A stretch of DNA of 60,596 bases from Marinilabiliaceae bacterium (GCA_009777175.1 WRMI01000009.1:1-60596); one strand, 5' to 3'. Counted from the first letter of the stretch, positions 35,402 to 45,211 are shown. Translations and numbers: made by a program. The notes: generated by a model not told the origin, from the sequence alone.

Positions 35402-36769
35402 ATGAAATTAATATTCAAATCTGTCGTTTTAGCTTGTTTTTTAACGGGCTTGATTTTAATAACGAGCTGCAATAATGGCGGCGGAGGTGGTGGCGGCGGT
35501 CCCCAAGGGCTTATTGATGGCAAAATATCTGGTAATGTTGGCAATAAGTACAATGATTTTGTCGATGAAGTACGAGCAATTATCAGTTATCATGACGGTG
35601 ATTTTATAGCCGGCGATGGCGATTTTAAAAATGGAGGCTTTACTGTTGATTTAAATAAAACGATTAAAGACCAGTATCTTTACCCCATTGATGAATTTGA
35701 TATTTTTTATGATGATGGACGTTGGGATGAATATTCTATCGAACCTTCATCTGCAAAGATGAACTTTATGGACCTTAGAGCATATAAGGATAACGAAGAT
35801 GTTGGACTATTTTTATATTCTGCTTCTTCCTCAACATCAAAAGCAGATGCCATACATGTATATGTTAATGTAGTTGTTGTAATAAAAATGTCTTATTCTG
35901 ACAACGATGAGAGCTATGAAATTGATCTTACTTTGGAAGAGGGTTGGAATGAAATTTATAGTGCGACATTAGAAAAGAATGGAGTTGAAACGACTTCATT
36001 AAGCAATAAAAAGCCAGCGGGACTAACATGGAGCCTTGAATATACGGGCGATGGCGACCCCGATGCACCAACTACTGGCAGTGCTAATGGTATTACTAAA
36101 ATTACGGCAACAAATGTTGAAGGTGGAAACTCTTATATTAAGGAAGTAAAAGGGGTACTATCTGACGATCTAGTCTCTTATCAGGATGTAGTTACAAGTA
36201 CTAATTATGTAAATAACGGCTTTACCCTTGAGTTACCTCCAATTGAGAGTTATAAGTTAATTAGTATGGATGATTTCTTTAAGGATTTATGGGATGGTGG
36301 TAACTTCAAAGTTAGCGATAACTCCGCAAAAATACGCGGATTAGGCATTGTAGCATATAATTCTAATGGGGGTATTGAAGGTATTTTTCTTCAAGAAAAA
36401 GAAACAAGTAGCAATACAGGCTTTACCTATGTTTTTGCTGTGCATGTTTATGTGGACAAAAGTGTAACCGTTACTGGTTCCTATTCTGAAACGTATGGAG
36501 GAGATAAATTTTCGGGGACTATGAATCTTCCTCATGCAAAAGGATGGAACGTCTGGTATAACACCATATCATTTTCACAAGCAAGTAACGGAAATGTTAC
36601 AATTACACAAACATTAACGACAACAAATCCTGGCGGATTAAAGTGGTATTTTGAAGATGATCTCTATAAATCACCATTGAAGTCAACAGAAAAGTTTGAA
36701 TTAATAGAAAAACTGAAAAGTTATAGTCCACTTTTCACAAGATTACAGAATTTAAAAGAAAAAGAATAA
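35402..36769 (+). CDS. lipoprotein with two related beta-rich domains
   Basis: 455 residues. Signal peptide with lipobox ITSC (Cys near 22), then Asn-Asn and a run of eight Gly, a tether that suits surface-exposed lipoproteins. Two segments of about 190 residues (about 40-225 and 235-430) resemble each other. Both contain a V(A/Y)(V/A)HVYV strand with DK or VV, a GWN..Y segment near the end, and a (A/G)GL.W.(L/F)E close. I infer an internal duplication. I do not recognise the family. The start at 35402 is chosen because the upstream part of the frame lies over the promoter. A strong terminator follows. Confidence 0.75.
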   Translation: MKLIFKSVVLACFLTGLILITSCNNGGGGGGGGPQGLIDGKISGNVGNKYNDFVDEVRAIISYHDGDFIAGDGDFKNGGFTVDLNKTIKDQYLYPIDEFDIFYDDGRWDEYSIEPSSAKMNFMDLRAYKDNEDVGLFLYSASSSTSKADAIHVYVNVVVVIKMSYSDNDESYEIDLTLEEGWNEIYSATLEKNGVETTSLSNKKPAGLTWSLEYTGDGDPDAPTTGSANGITKITATNVEGGNSYIKEVKGVLSDDLVSYQDVVTSTNYVNNGFTLELPPIESYKLISMDDFFKDLWDGGNFKVSDNSAKIRGLGIVAYNSNGGIEGIFLQEKETSSNTGFTYVFAVHVYVDKSVTVTGSYSETYGGDKFSGTMNLPHAKGWNVWYNTISFSQASNGNVTITQTLTTTNPGGLKWYFEDDLYKSPLKSTEKFELIEKLKSYSPLFTRLQNLKEKE

Positions 36770-36802
36770 AATTGCGTTCATAAGATTGGTTAAATATTGA
36801 GA

Positions 36803-36834
36803 CCTAGAAATAGAGATATTTCTAGGTTTTTTTT
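36803..36834 (+). terminator. rho-independent terminator
   Basis: CCTAGAAATA-GAGA-TATTTCTAGG, a perfect 10-base stem followed by eight T, ending the lipoprotein transcript. Confidence 0.93.
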
Positions 36835-36888
36835 GGTGGGAACGCTGACAAAATAAAATACTCAATTTGCGTTTTTTGCGGGACAGCA

Positions 36889-36976
36889 TCCCGTAGGATG
36901 CGATATCGGTAGAAAATCAATTCATGGACGCGCCAGGGCGTGCCGTTTGGTACGCAATGTTTTTCTATCGATACAG
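36889..36976. repeat. composite palindromic element with near-inverted ends
   Basis: Contains GCATCC-CGTA-GGATGC, then TATCGGTAGAAAA (about 36903-36916). A GC-rich hairpin (GACGCGCC-AG-GGCGTGCC) follows, and finally TTTTTCTATCGATA (about 36962-36975), which is the inverted counterpart of the first boundary with one mismatch. The GGTAGAAAA edge next to a GCATNC hairpin resembles the units at 5945-5980 and 18424-18458. Confidence 0.65.
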
Positions 36977-37053
36977 ATATTTTTTAAAAAATGCCGATGG
37001 AAGACATTTTGATTTCCACAAAGGTCAGGAGTTCAGAATTTAATTGTACAAAA

Positions 37054-37093
37054 CAAAAAAAGAGGAGGAAAATGATACACGAAACCTCCCCTT
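37054..37093 (-). terminator. terminator of the spc operon after secY
   Basis: On the minus strand, AAGGGGAGG pairs with CCTCCTCTT (9 bases, one G-T), followed by seven T. It lies 52 bases after the secY stop and ends the ribosomal transcript here, so map, infA and the rest of the usual downstream genes are elsewhere. Confidence 0.75.
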
Positions 37094-37144
37094 TCAATTG
37101 CAATAAAAATTACAATAAAAAAATGTATATCAAAATTTACTGTT

Positions 37145-38464
37145 TTATCTACCTCCGCGCCCCTTTATTCTTCCTGATTTAAGAAGCCCGTCATAGTGCC
37201 TCATTAAAAGATGACTTTCAATTTGCTGAAGTGTATCTAGTACAACTCCCACCAAGATAAGCAAAGATGTTCCTCCGTAAAACTGTCCAAAAGATTTATC
37301 TATGCCTGCAATTTGTGCAAAAGCAGGAAGTATCGCAATAGTAGCGAGGAAGAACGAACCGGGCAAAGTAATACGGGACATGATAGTATCAAGATATTCA
37401 ACGGTTTTTTTGCCGGGCTTGATACCGGGGATAAATCCGCCGTTACGTTTCATATCGTCCGCCATTTGAGTGGGGTTGATGGTAACAGCGGTATAAAAAT
37501 ATGTAAAAAGAATTATCAGCATTGCGAAAATAAAATTGTACCAGAAACCTGTAAAGTTTGCAAACGTGGCAACAAAGCCAGATGCTGCTTCGCTGTCGAC
37601 AAAGCCTACAAAAGTTACGGGCAAAAATACTATTGCTTGCGCAAAGATTATTGGCATAACACCGGCTGCGTTAATTTTTAAAGGAATATATTGCCTTACG
37701 CCGCCGTATTGTTTATTTCCGACAATTCTTTTAGCATATTGAACGGGTATACGTCTGACTCCTTGTACGAGTAGTATAGTTCCGCAAAAAACGAAAAATA
37801 GTATCACAATTTCAATGAGCAACATAACTAAACCGCCGCTTTCTTCTAATCGTGAAATAAATTCGGCAACAATTGCGAATGGTAATCGTGCGATAATACC
37901 GACCATAATAAGCATCGATATACCGTTTCCAATTCCTTTGTCAGTAATTCTTTCGCCGAGCCACATAACGAACATTGTCCCTGCGGTGAGTATTATCGTG
38001 GAAGATAGCGTAAACCACCATCCCGTATAAATAAAGGCATCGGGTGCTTGCATACGTAAATTCACCATATAACTTGGCGCTTGGAAAAACAAAATTACGA
38101 CAGTTAAATATCGTGTAATTTGATTTATTTTACGTCTCCCGCTTTCGCCTTCGCGCTGCAACCTTTGGAAGTAGGGTATCGCCATTCCGAGAAGTTGCAC
38201 TATAATTGATGCTGAAATGTAGGGCATAATTCCTAACGCCATTATTGATGCGTTCGAAAATGCTCCCCCAGAAAACATATCTAACAGTCCCATAACGCCT
38301 TCGCGGGTCTGGTGTTGTAAACTTGCTAATTGACTTGGATCAATGCCGGGTAAAACCACATAAGAACCTAATCGATAAATAGCAACGAAACCGAGTGTAG
38401 TTAAAAGTCGTGTTTTAAGTTCCTCGATTTTCCAAATATTCCGAATTGTTTCTATTAATTTCAT
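37145..38464 (-). CDS. secY: preprotein translocase subunit SecY
   Basis: 439 residues with ten membrane helices. It forms the protein-conducting channel with SecE. Signatures: LPGIDPSQL near 38, LDMFSGGAFSNASIMALGIMP near 61, and the GGFIPGIKPGKKTVEYLD cytoplasmic loop near 340. Length is normal. Seven bases from rplO, as the last gene of the spc block in this window. Confidence 0.97.
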   Translation of the reverse strand: MKLIETIRNIWKIEELKTRLLTTLGFVAIYRLGSYVVLPGIDPSQLASLQHQTREGVMGLLDMFSGGAFSNASIMALGIMPYISASIIVQLLGMAIPYFQRLQREGESGRRKINQITRYLTVVILFFQAPSYMVNLRMQAPDAFIYTGWWFTLSSTIILTAGTMFVMWLGERITDKGIGNGISMLIMVGIIARLPFAIVAEFISRLEESGGLVMLLIEIVILFFVFCGTILLVQGVRRIPVQYAKRIVGNKQYGGVRQYIPLKINAAGVMPIIFAQAIVFLPVTFVGFVDSEAASGFVATFANFTGFWYNFIFAMLIILFTYFYTAVTINPTQMADDMKRNGGFIPGIKPGKKTVEYLDTIMSRITLPGSFFLATIAILPAFAQIAGIDKSFGQFYGGTSLLILVGVVLDTLQQIESHLLMRHYDGLLKSGRIKGRGGR

Positions 38465-38470
38465 GTCAGT

Positions 38471-38917
38471 TTAAATTTTTACTACTGTACCTTGTGCGGC
38501 AATTATTGCTGCTTCCGCAGATTTTGAGAATGCGTGTGCTTTCACTTCAATTTTCGCTGTTAGAGTACCTTTTCCGAGTATTTTTATTAGGTCTTTTTTC
38601 TTGACTAATCCTGCTTGGATGAGGTTTTCGGGAGCAATTATATCCCAACCTTTCTTTTCGGACAAACTTTGCAGAACGCTTATATTAATTGATTTGTACT
38701 CTTTTCGATTAATATTCTTGAATCCAAACTTTGGTACTCTTCTTTGTAGGGGCATTTGACCGCCTTCAAAACCAATTTTTTTGGAATATCCGGAGCGAGA
38801 TTTTGCTCCTTTGTGTCCTCTTGTGGATGTTCCGCCGTGTCCGGAGCCTTGCCCGCGTCCCACTCGTTTCTGGTGGTGTGTAGAACCTTTTGCAGGTTTC
38901 AATTGATGTAATTCCAT
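38471..38917 (-). CDS. rplO: 50S ribosomal protein L15
   Basis: 148 residues. The Gly/Arg-rich N-terminal extension [19 protein letters not shown] and the [18 protein letters not shown] core are diagnostic. It binds 23S rRNA late in assembly. It is followed closely by secY and preceded by rpmD, the standard spc order. Confidence 0.97.
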   Translation of the reverse strand: MELHQLKPAKGSTHHQKRVGRGQGSGHGGTSTRGHKGAKSRSGYSKKIGFEGGQMPLQRRVPKFGFKNINRKEYKSINISVLQSLSEKKGWDIIAPENLIQAGLVKKKDLIKILGKGTLTAKIEVKAHAFSKSAEAAIIAAQGTVVKI

Positions 38918-38952
38918 ATTATTGTATGATTTACTTCGTTTTATTTAAATAA

Positions 38953-39129
38953 TTATTGTACAACAGTGACTAAATGCCTTACTTTTGCGACCATTCCGAG
39001 TATGTTGGGAGTGTCTTCGTGTTCAACGGTAGCGTTCATTTTGCGCAGTCCGAGGGCATCTAAGGTAGCTTTTTGCCTTTTAGTCGTTTTTATTCTGCTT
39101 CTGACCTGTTTTATTTTTATTTTTGCCAT
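38953..39129 (-). CDS. rpmD: 50S ribosomal protein L30
   Basis: 58 residues, read from the minus-strand ATG at 39129 to TAA at 38953. MAKIKIKQVRSRI, then RQKATLDALGLRKMNATVE, DTPNILGMVAKVRHLV: the typical L30 fold and length. It sits between rpsE and rplO, 12 bases from the rpsE stop, where L30 is expected. It is short enough to be missed by automatic length cut-offs. Confidence 0.96.
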   Translation of the reverse strand: MAKIKIKQVRSRIKTTKRQKATLDALGLRKMNATVEHEDTPNILGMVAKVRHLVTVVQ

Positions 39130-39141
39130 TTTAAACTATTT

Positions 39142-39672
39142 TTATCCGTTAAACACTTTTTCTATTGAAATACCTCTTTGTTTTGCGACTGTATGGGCAT
39201 CTCTCATTTGGCTGAGGGCTTGTAATGTCGCTTTTACGAGGTTATGCGGGTTTGAGGAGCCTTTTGATTTTGCGAGTACGTCAATTACGCCTGCACATTC
39301 GAGGACTGCTCTCATTGCGCCTCCTGCTACTAAACCCGTACCATGCGATGCAGGTTTCATAAATACTTTTGCTCCACCGAAGTGTGCAATTTGTTCATGA
39401 GGAATTGTTCCGTTTACTAATGGAATTTTTACGAGGCTCTTTTTTGCGGCTTCTTTGCCTTTTTCGACGGCTATTGAAACTTCATTTGCCTTTCCTAATC
39501 CCCAACCTACAATTCCTTTTTGATTACCTACGACAACTATGGCTGAAAAACTGAACGCTCTCCCGCCTTTTGTAACTTTTGTAACACGATTAACTGCGAC
39601 TAATTTGTCGGTCAGTTCTAAATCGTTTGTTGTACGAACTCTTTTATCTTTATCAACTAGTGCCATAATCAT
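39142..39672 (-). CDS. rpsE: 30S ribosomal protein S5
   Basis: 176 residues. Two-domain S5 with [20 protein letters not shown] near 28 and [22 protein letters not shown] near 132. It contributes to decoding accuracy and the mRNA entry site. The start at 39672 overlaps the rplR stop codon (TAATG); an ATG two codons further on (39666) is an equally good start and gives MALVDKDK. Confidence 0.96.
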   Translation of the reverse strand: MIMALVDKDKRVRTTNDLELTDKLVAVNRVTKVTKGGRAFSFSAIVVVGNQKGIVGWGLGKANEVSIAVEKGKEAAKKSLVKIPLVNGTIPHEQIAHFGGAKVFMKPASHGTGLVAGGAMRAVLECAGVIDVLAKSKGSSNPHNLVKATLQALSQMRDAHTVAKQRGISIEKVFNG

Positions 39673-40028
39673 TAAAATTTAAGTCCTGCTTCGCGTGCTG
39701 CTTCAGCTAATTTTTTTACTCTGCCATGATATAGGTATCCGTTTCTGTCGAAAACTACTTTTTCGATGCCTTTTGCGAGTGCTTTTTCGGCTATAAGTTT
39801 TCCGACCATTGCGGCTTTTTCTGTTTTGGTTCCGCTTTGAGCAGCTATTTCTTTTATTAATGACGATGCTGCTGTTAACGTTGTTCCGTCCTCGTCGTTG
39901 ACCAACTGAACGAAAATCTGTTTATTACTCCTGAATACCGACATTCGCGGTCTTTCATTGCAACCGCTTATTTTCGAACGGATGCGTCTCTTTATTCTTA
40001 ATCGTCTATCTATTTTTGTTAATGCCAT
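39672..40028 (-). CDS. rplR: 50S ribosomal protein L18
   Basis: 118 residues from the ATG at 40028 ([17 protein letters not shown]). [20 protein letters not shown] and [21 protein letters not shown] are the 5S rRNA-binding L18 core. An in-frame ATG four codons upstream (40040) is less likely, because family members start close to the basic segment. Confidence 0.95.
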   Translation of the reverse strand: MALTKIDRRLRIKRRIRSKISGCNERPRMSVFRSNKQIFVQLVNDEDGTTLTAASSLIKEIAAQSGTKTEKAAMVGKLIAEKALAKGIEKVVFDRNGYLYHGRVKKLAEAAREAGLKF

Positions 40029-40048
40029 AATTTTTTTCAATTTTTTGG

Positions 40049-40600
40049 TTATGCTTTGGCTTTTTTACCGTCTTTACGCCTGATAACTTCTCCTACAAAA
40101 CGGATACCTTTGCCTTTGTAAGGTTCTGGTTTACGGAAGGAACGAATTTTTGCGCAAACTTGTCCTAACAGTTGTTTGTCGATACATTCTAATGTGATTA
40201 TAGGGTTGCTTTTCCGTTCTGTAACGGCTTCGACCTTTACTTCGGGTGGCATCTGGAAATGGATTTGATGTGAGTATCCTAAGGATAACTCTAAAATCTG
40301 TCCTGTTGATGTTGCTCGGAAACCTACTCCTACTAATTCCATTTTTTTCACGAAACCTTGTGAAACGCCTACTACCATATTGTTTATCAATGCTCTAAAC
40401 AAGCCGTGCATCGACCGATGTTCTTTTGAATCGGTGGGACGGGTAACGGTTAGTGTTCCGTTGTCGATTTCTAATTTCAGGTCGGGGTGAATTGACCTTT
40501 GTAATTCTCCTTTTGGACCTTTTACTTTTACAATTTGGTCATTGATTGTTACGCTTACTCCTGCGGGTAATGTAATGGGTGCTTTTCCTATTCTTGACAT
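40049..40600 (-). CDS. rplF: 50S ribosomal protein L6
   Basis: 183 residues. [15 protein letters not shown] at the start, and [24 protein letters not shown] near the end are the L6 signature. It binds near the factor-binding centre. Its gene has a Shine-Dalgarno-like AGGAGG about 5 bases before the ATG (40601-40612), which is uncommon in this window. Confidence 0.97.
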   Translation of the reverse strand: MSRIGKAPITLPAGVSVTINDQIVKVKGPKGELQRSIHPDLKLEIDNGTLTVTRPTDSKEHRSMHGLFRALINNMVVGVSQGFVKKMELVGVGFRATSTGQILELSLGYSHQIHFQMPPEVKVEAVTERKSNPIITLECIDKQLLGQVCAKIRSFRKPEPYKGKGIRFVGEVIRRKDGKKAKA

Positions 40601-40619
40601 TCTTTTACCTCCTTTTTAA

Positions 40620-41015
40620 TTAATAAACGTAACATAAAACTTCACCGCCAATTTTTTCAGTTCTTGCTTCTTTGTCGGTCATTAAGCCTCTTGATGTTGA
40701 TAGAATGGCTATTCCCAGACCGTTCAGAACTCTCGGTACATCCTTGTATCCGGTATATTTTCTCAGACCCGGTCGTGAAATGCGCTGCAATTTAGTAATT
40801 GCGGGAGTTTTCGTCATCGGGTCGTACTTTAAGGCAATTTTTATGATGCCTTGTTTGTCGTCTTCCATAAATTTATAGTTGAGTATATACCCTTTTTCGT
40901 GTAGGATTTTGGTCATATCCTTTTTGAGGTTTGATGCGGGTATCTCAACAACTTTATGTTTCGCCTGATTGGCGTTCCTGATTCTTGTCAGGAAATCTGC
41001 AATTGGATCTGTCAT
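40620..41015 (-). CDS. rpsH: 30S ribosomal protein S8
   Basis: 131 residues. [18 protein letters not shown] at the start and [19 protein letters not shown] near the end match S8, the primary binder of the 16S central domain; in Escherichia coli it is also the spc translational repressor. Standard length and position after rpsN. Confidence 0.97.
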   Translation of the reverse strand: MTDPIADFLTRIRNANQAKHKVVEIPASNLKKDMTKILHEKGYILNYKFMEDDKQGIIKIALKYDPMTKTPAITKLQRISRPGLRKYTGYKDVPRVLNGLGIAILSTSRGLMTDKEARTEKIGGEVLCYVY

Positions 41016-41083
41016 TTTTTTTATTTCGTTTTAAATTGATTCCGCCTGTCGGAACAATATTTAACACTCTAATTTTTGGGGAT

Positions 41084-41353
41084 TTACCAGCTTGCCTTTC
41101 TAATTCCGGGAATTAGTCCAGTTGCTGCCATCTCCCTGAAACAAATACGGCTGATACCAAACTGTCTCATGTATCCTTTTGGTCTACCTGTAAGTTTGCA
41201 GCGATTATGATATCGAACGGGCGAAGAATTTTTGGGCAACTTTTGGAGCCCTTCGTAATCGCCTGCTGCTTTCATTCTCGCACGTTTCTCTGCGTATTTT
41301 GCTATTAGTTTTGCCCGCTTTACCTCGCGAGCCTTCATACTTTCTTTTGCCAT
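41084..41353 (-). CDS. rpsN: 30S ribosomal protein S14, zinc-free type
   Basis: 89 residues. [20 protein letters not shown] with [10 protein letters not shown] before it shows the longer, Cys-poor form without the CxxC...CxxC zinc ribbon. It is now the first gene of the downstream half of the split spc cluster. A TATCTTTG box lies 43 bases before its start codon, so transcription of rpsN to secY probably starts here rather than at rpsJ. Confidence 0.96.
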   Translation of the reverse strand: MAKESMKAREVKRAKLIAKYAEKRARMKAAGDYEGLQKLPKNSSPVRYHNRCKLTGRPKGYMRQFGISRICFREMAATGLIPGIRKASW

Positions 41354-41395
41354 TTATTATGATATTTTCTAAAAATCTTCTAAAAATTTCGGCGG

Positions 41396-41403
41396 CAAAG
41401 ATA
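41396..41403 (-). promoter_or_regulatory. -7 box upstream of rpsN (new head of the split spc operon)
   Basis: TATCTTTG followed by CCGCC on the minus strand, upstream of rpsN. The -33 part is not clear. The downstream half of the ribosomal operon needs such a promoter because of the insertion. Confidence 0.55.
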
Positions 41404-41703
41404 AATAGTTTTTTTGGTTATCTTATATTTTTTTTGAAAAATTTTACTTTTTTTTTGTAATTTTTATTTTATCTATTCTTATTATTATAATTATCTATCT
41501 ATATATTAGAAAGTTATATTTTTGAGATAATGAAAAATATTTTTTCATTTAATTCGAAAATAATAAAAAAAATATTTTGATTTTCACAGATTGTACTTTC
41601 GGCATGATAATCGAAAAAAATCAGTGTCGTCTCGTGTGTTTATAAGTGATAGAAGTAAGCCTTCATTATTCTGAAGTGAAAATGTTATATTGTTTTGCGA
41701 ATA

Positions 41704-41801
41704 TTGTGTGGGAGACCCTTACGGTCGCCCTGAAAAGAAGGCGATGGTTACTCGGCAGGGGTTTAACACCCGAACTGCGCTTTTAGGGCGACCGCAATGG
41801 T
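41704..41801. repeat. palindromic repeats flanking the DUF4143 module (left side)
   Basis: A GGGAGACCC-TTAC-GGTCGCCC copy at about 41710-41733, and a CCCGAACTGCGCTTTTAGGG-type unit at 41769-41800. The second unit recurs in the same orientation at 43534-43566, on the other side of the DUF4143 gene. The rest of the gap from 41404 to 41703 is AT-rich, with nothing recognisable. Confidence 0.75.
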
Positions 41802-41839
41802 TTCACAAAGAACACAAAGGTAATCGTTTCACGAACTCA

Positions 41840-41976
41840 TTACTCACTACTTGATACTCAAATCTCACTACTTGATACTCAAATCTCACTACTTGATACT
41901 CAAATCTCACTACTTGATACTCAAATCTCACTACTTGATACTCAAATCTCATTACTTGATACTCAAATCTCATTAC
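41840..41976. repeat. 21-base tandem repeat (about 6.5 copies)
   Basis: The unit TCTCACTACTTGATACTCAAA is repeated, the last copies with ATT for ACT. Because 21 is a multiple of three, frames stay open across it and give an artificial LILKSHY-repeat open frame; I do not call it a gene. It ends just before the operator-like sites of the DUF4143 gene. Confidence 0.9.
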
Positions 41977-42045
41977 TTATTGCACCCAATAATTACAAAA
42001 AAACACCAATTATTGCACCCAATAATTAGAAAAATATTATCTTTG
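41977..42045 (+). promoter_or_regulatory. twin inverted-repeat sites and promoter of the DUF4143 gene
   Basis: TTATTG-CACC-CAATAA occurs twice in the same form, at 41977-41992 and 42010-42025, 33 bases apart, followed by a -7 box TATCTTTG at 42038-42045. The second site covers the -33 region. Such paired sites suggest a dimeric repressor, perhaps binding on one face of the helix; the regulator is unknown. The gene starts at 42081. Confidence 0.55.
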
Positions 42046-42080
42046 TATCAGAATAAAAAACGAATAAATAAAATAATGTT

Positions 42081-43418
42081 ATGAATATCAAATATTTAAG
42101 ACGGAAAATTGATAAAGATCTTTTAGAATGGAAAAATTCTGAAAACAGAAAACCACTAATTTTACGAGGAGCGAGGCAAGTGGGTAAATCTTCTGCAGTT
42201 AGGGAATTAAGCAAAAAGTTTACAAATTTTTTGGAAATCAATTTTGAAAACAAAGATCATTCGGGTGCTAAACGACTTTTCGAACGTCATTCTAACCCAC
42301 AACTAATTTGTGAACACCTATCTGCAATTCATGAAACTCCAATTATAGCGGGAGAAACGTTATTGTTTTTAGACGAAATTCAAGCTTGTCCCGATGCTTT
42401 GTCAGCGTTGCGGTATTTTTATGAACAAATGCCATTGCTTCACGTAATTGCTGCTGGGTCGCTTTTGGAATTTGCATTGCAAAAAATTCCTTCTTATGCT
42501 GTTGGAAGAGTACGTTCTATCTATATGTATCCTTTTTCTTTTGTTGAATTTTTAATTGCATTAGAACGTCCTATTTTACTAGAAAAATTGAACAATGCAA
42601 CTCCACAAAATCCTTTGAACGAAGAAGTCCATAATCAAATTAAAGAATTATTTTTACGTTTTATAGTGATTGGCGGAATGCCCGAAGTTGTATCAAAATT
42701 TGTGTCAGGTGGGTCTTTGCTTGATTGCCAAAATATTTTGGACGACCTAACCGATACTTTTTACAATGATTTTGCTAAATATAAACAGCGTTTTCCACCA
42801 ACAAGAATAGAAGAAGTTTTTTCTGCCATTATTACACAAACAGGGCAAAAGTTTACTTATTCAAAAGTGGACTCAGGTGCTAATCTGACTCAAATTAAAG
42901 AAGCGGTCGATTTACTTAAAATGGCAGGATTGGTCTATTTTACTACACACACATCAGCCAACGGACTACCACTATCGGCTGATACAAACCATCGATACAG
43001 AAAGTTAATGATTTTAGACACAGGAATTTATCAACGCATCCTGCGATTAGATATTACTAAAATTTTGCTTGACCATAAAATTGAACAAATTAACAGAGGT
43101 GCCATCGCGGAAATGTTTGTTGGAATTGAATTAATTAAAGCACAAAACAACCGTCTGCCTGCAGAACTCTACTATTGGCAACGCGAAAAAGAAGGGAGTG
43201 CCGCCGAAATTGATTATATTGTTCAAAAAGGACAAAGCATTGTACCTGTCGAAGTTAAGGCTGGTACAAAAGGGACTATGCAGAGTATGTTTTTGTTTTT
43301 ATCTGAAAAAAAGAGAAGATACGGTATTCGATGCTCTTTGGAAAATTTTGGAGAATTTCAAAATATTAAAATTTTTCCACTTTATGCCGCTGAAATGATA
43401 ATGAATAGTGATATATGA
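42081..43418 (+). CDS. AAA ATPase with DUF4143 domain
   Basis: 445 residues. AAA_14-type domain with Walker A GARQVGKSS (near 31), Walker B LLFLDEIQACP (near 95) and the sensor-like HVIAAGSLLEFAL. A C-terminal DUF4143 region follows (IGGMPEVVSKF, then EIDYIVQKGQSIVPVEVKAG near 380), whose D..(x)..EVK pattern is PD-(D/E)XK-like. These proteins are abundant in accessory regions of many bacteria; the role is unknown. The gene is bracketed by direct CCCGAACTGCGC repeats (41769 and 43534) and lies inside the block that splits the ribosomal operon. Confidence 0.88.
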   Translation: MNIKYLRRKIDKDLLEWKNSENRKPLILRGARQVGKSSAVRELSKKFTNFLEINFENKDHSGAKRLFERHSNPQLICEHLSAIHETPIIAGETLLFLDEIQACPDALSALRYFYEQMPLLHVIAAGSLLEFALQKIPSYAVGRVRSIYMYPFSFVEFLIALERPILLEKLNNATPQNPLNEEVHNQIKELFLRFIVIGGMPEVVSKFVSGGSLLDCQNILDDLTDTFYNDFAKYKQRFPPTRIEEVFSAIITQTGQKFTYSKVDSGANLTQIKEAVDLLKMAGLVYFTTHTSANGLPLSADTNHRYRKLMILDTGIYQRILRLDITKILLDHKIEQINRGAIAEMFVGIELIKAQNNRLPAELYYWQREKEGSAAEIDYIVQKGQSIVPVEVKAGTKGTMQSMFLFLSEKKRRYGIRCSLENFGEFQNIKIFPLYAAEMIMNSDI

Positions 43419-43533
43419 GGTTGTTGTGTTGAACTAAATTCAGAACTCCTTACTTGGCAGTTCTTTTTTTTATATCACAACGGATTATGAAAATGTTACC
43501 GCAAACTGAAAATGTCGCATTTTATGAAGATGC

Positions 43534-43580
43534 CCCGAACTGCGCTTTTAGGGCGACCACAAGGGTACGCCCCTACAGGA
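43534..43580. repeat. palindromic repeat flanking the DUF4143 module (right side)
   Basis: CCCGAACTGCGCTTTTAGGG followed by the minus-strand TGTAGGGGCGTACC...GGTCGCCC palindrome. It matches the left flank at 41769-41800 in the same direction. Confidence 0.8.
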
Positions 43581-43603
43581 GGCTATCTACGTGGCACTAA
43601 CCA

Positions 43604-45193
43604 CTAATCACTATCCTCCTCTCCAACCCTCAAAATAACATCAAAAATACGTTTTCCTTTCCAATTTACCCATTGAGTTTCATGTAACAATGGGTCTCTT
43701 TTTTTGCGGAAATCGTATGTTAACAGGTATCCGCACTCCATATTTTTTGATTTCAGATAGTTCGCAAGTTGGTCGTAGGCATCCTCGTGCTTGCTGCTGC
43801 CGTACCATAATTTTAACTCAATAATAAATTGTTGTTTAAGGAAATCTACTACCAAGTCCATTCTGCCGTAGTCGCGTGTTTCTGGCTCAAAATGGTAGAA
43901 ACCATAACCATTGATTAATGGTTTTAAGTAGGTTAGGAAGATAAGTTTGCCGTCTCTTTCCAAAAATTTTAAGTGCTTTTCTGTATATATTTCCGAATAA
44001 TGCTGTTTGAATTTGGTCAGGCAAAGTTCCATGTCGAAAAAGCCATCTTTAACAATTTCATTGAAAGGAGTTTGTGCAATTTCCTGTTCTCGCCAATTTC
44101 TTTTGGTTTTTGATACAAAATAGTTGGTAATACGAATTTCAAAAATTTTGTTGTGCATTTGTAATCCGTTTTTCTCTTCCGCAATAAAACCAAACATAAG
44201 TCCAAAATTTATCACAGGATCGTCTACATTGTACTCGTATTTTATCTTACCAACCGTTAAATCGAATATCAAATCACTTAAAGCTTGATTTTCTTCAATT
44301 TTTTTTATCATGTCATCAAACAGGGTACTTTTTTCTTTAAGTATTAATTTTATTGCTTCCTGAACGCCTTCAATAGTCCAATTTTTATCTAAATCAGTTT
44401 CAATGAATTGGCAAATTCTCGAAACCAAATAGGGATACCCGCTTGTGTAAAAACGAATTTCGTTTGCTATCTCGCTGATATTCATTCCTGTACCATGATC
44501 TTTTTCGTAATCTACGAGCATTGTTTCAATCTCTTTTGCTGAAAAAGACATATCAATTTTAAAATCTACGGCAATATTCCATGGCGAGTTCATGGCACTC
44601 TCGCCTAAACTTGGAGTATAATTACCCTGCAAAATCATCTTTTGTTTTAGATTTCTGATATCGTAGACGCCTGCAAGAATGACGCTATGAAAAGTATAAT
44701 CTTTTCCGGCATTTCGAAACAAATATTTGTCGCGCAACATTTTTAGAAACCTTACAAAAAGATTATTATTTGAGGCTTCGTCAGATTCGTCGATGATCAA
44801 GACTACTTTTTTGTCTCTGTTCCTTTCAGTAAGGAAAAGGTCTAATTTGGCGAAATCAGTTATATTTTCATTAAGCCAAAGGTTTGCCTCATCTGTATTT
44901 TCCAATGATAAAGCCCGATAAATTCTTCTCAACAATCCTTTACAAAATCCTTTTTCATCTGCAAACATTTCATCTTCTGAATACTGAAAACTGATACTCG
45001 CACAAATATAATCGTCTGGTAAACGCTTTTCTAACATCCCGATCGTTGTCGTTTTGCCGTACTGACGACCACGATTGATTGTAAAATAGCTACAATCCTC
45101 TACCAACAAAAAAATTTGGTCAATTTTTTCACTAATATCAACCATATAGTGCATATTAGGGATACAATTCCCCGCAACATTAAACTTTCTCAT
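43604..45193 (-). CDS. AAA-like ATPase with C-terminal PD-(D/E)XK-like domain
   Basis: 529 residues from the ATG at 45193. The N-terminal MRKFNVAGNCIPNMHYMVD is the family's usual opening, which is why I prefer it over the upstream ATG at 45220. Walker A is in NRGRQYGKTTT (near 40), Walker B is KKVVLIIDESDEAS (near 127). The C-terminal YGRMDLVVDF...FIIELKLW is a PD-(D/E)XK-like motif set (Asp, Glu-x-Lys), followed by DQLANYLKSKNME. Related to the AAA/PD-(D/E)XK pair at 7-10 kb in layout but not close in sequence. Function unknown. Confidence 0.85.
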   Translation of the reverse strand: MRKFNVAGNCIPNMHYMVDISEKIDQIFLLVEDCSYFTINRGRQYGKTTTIGMLEKRLPDDYICASISFQYSEDEMFADEKGFCKGLLRRIYRALSLENTDEANLWLNENITDFAKLDLFLTERNRDKKVVLIIDESDEASNNNLFVRFLKMLRDKYLFRNAGKDYTFHSVILAGVYDIRNLKQKMILQGNYTPSLGESAMNSPWNIAVDFKIDMSFSAKEIETMLVDYEKDHGTGMNISEIANEIRFYTSGYPYLVSRICQFIETDLDKNWTIEGVQEAIKLILKEKSTLFDDMIKKIEENQALSDLIFDLTVGKIKYEYNVDDPVINFGLMFGFIAEEKNGLQMHNKIFEIRITNYFVSKTKRNWREQEIAQTPFNEIVKDGFFDMELCLTKFKQHYSEIYTEKHLKFLERDGKLIFLTYLKPLINGYGFYHFEPETRDYGRMDLVVDFLKQQFIIELKLWYGSSKHEDAYDQLANYLKSKNMECGYLLTYDFRKKRDPLLHETQWVNWKGKRIFDVILRVGEEDSD

Positions 45194-45211
45194 AATTTTT
45201 TGATTAAAAAT

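Noticed and set aside
36991..37182. 63-codon plus-strand open frame after the lipoprotein terminator
   Set aside because: It overlaps the end of secY and the spc terminator, begins in repeat DNA, and has no recognisable content.
41851..42084. Plus-strand open frame coding a repeated LILKSHY peptide
   Set aside because: It is produced by the 21-base tandem repeat, which keeps any frame open, and it runs into the promoter and start of the DUF4143 gene.
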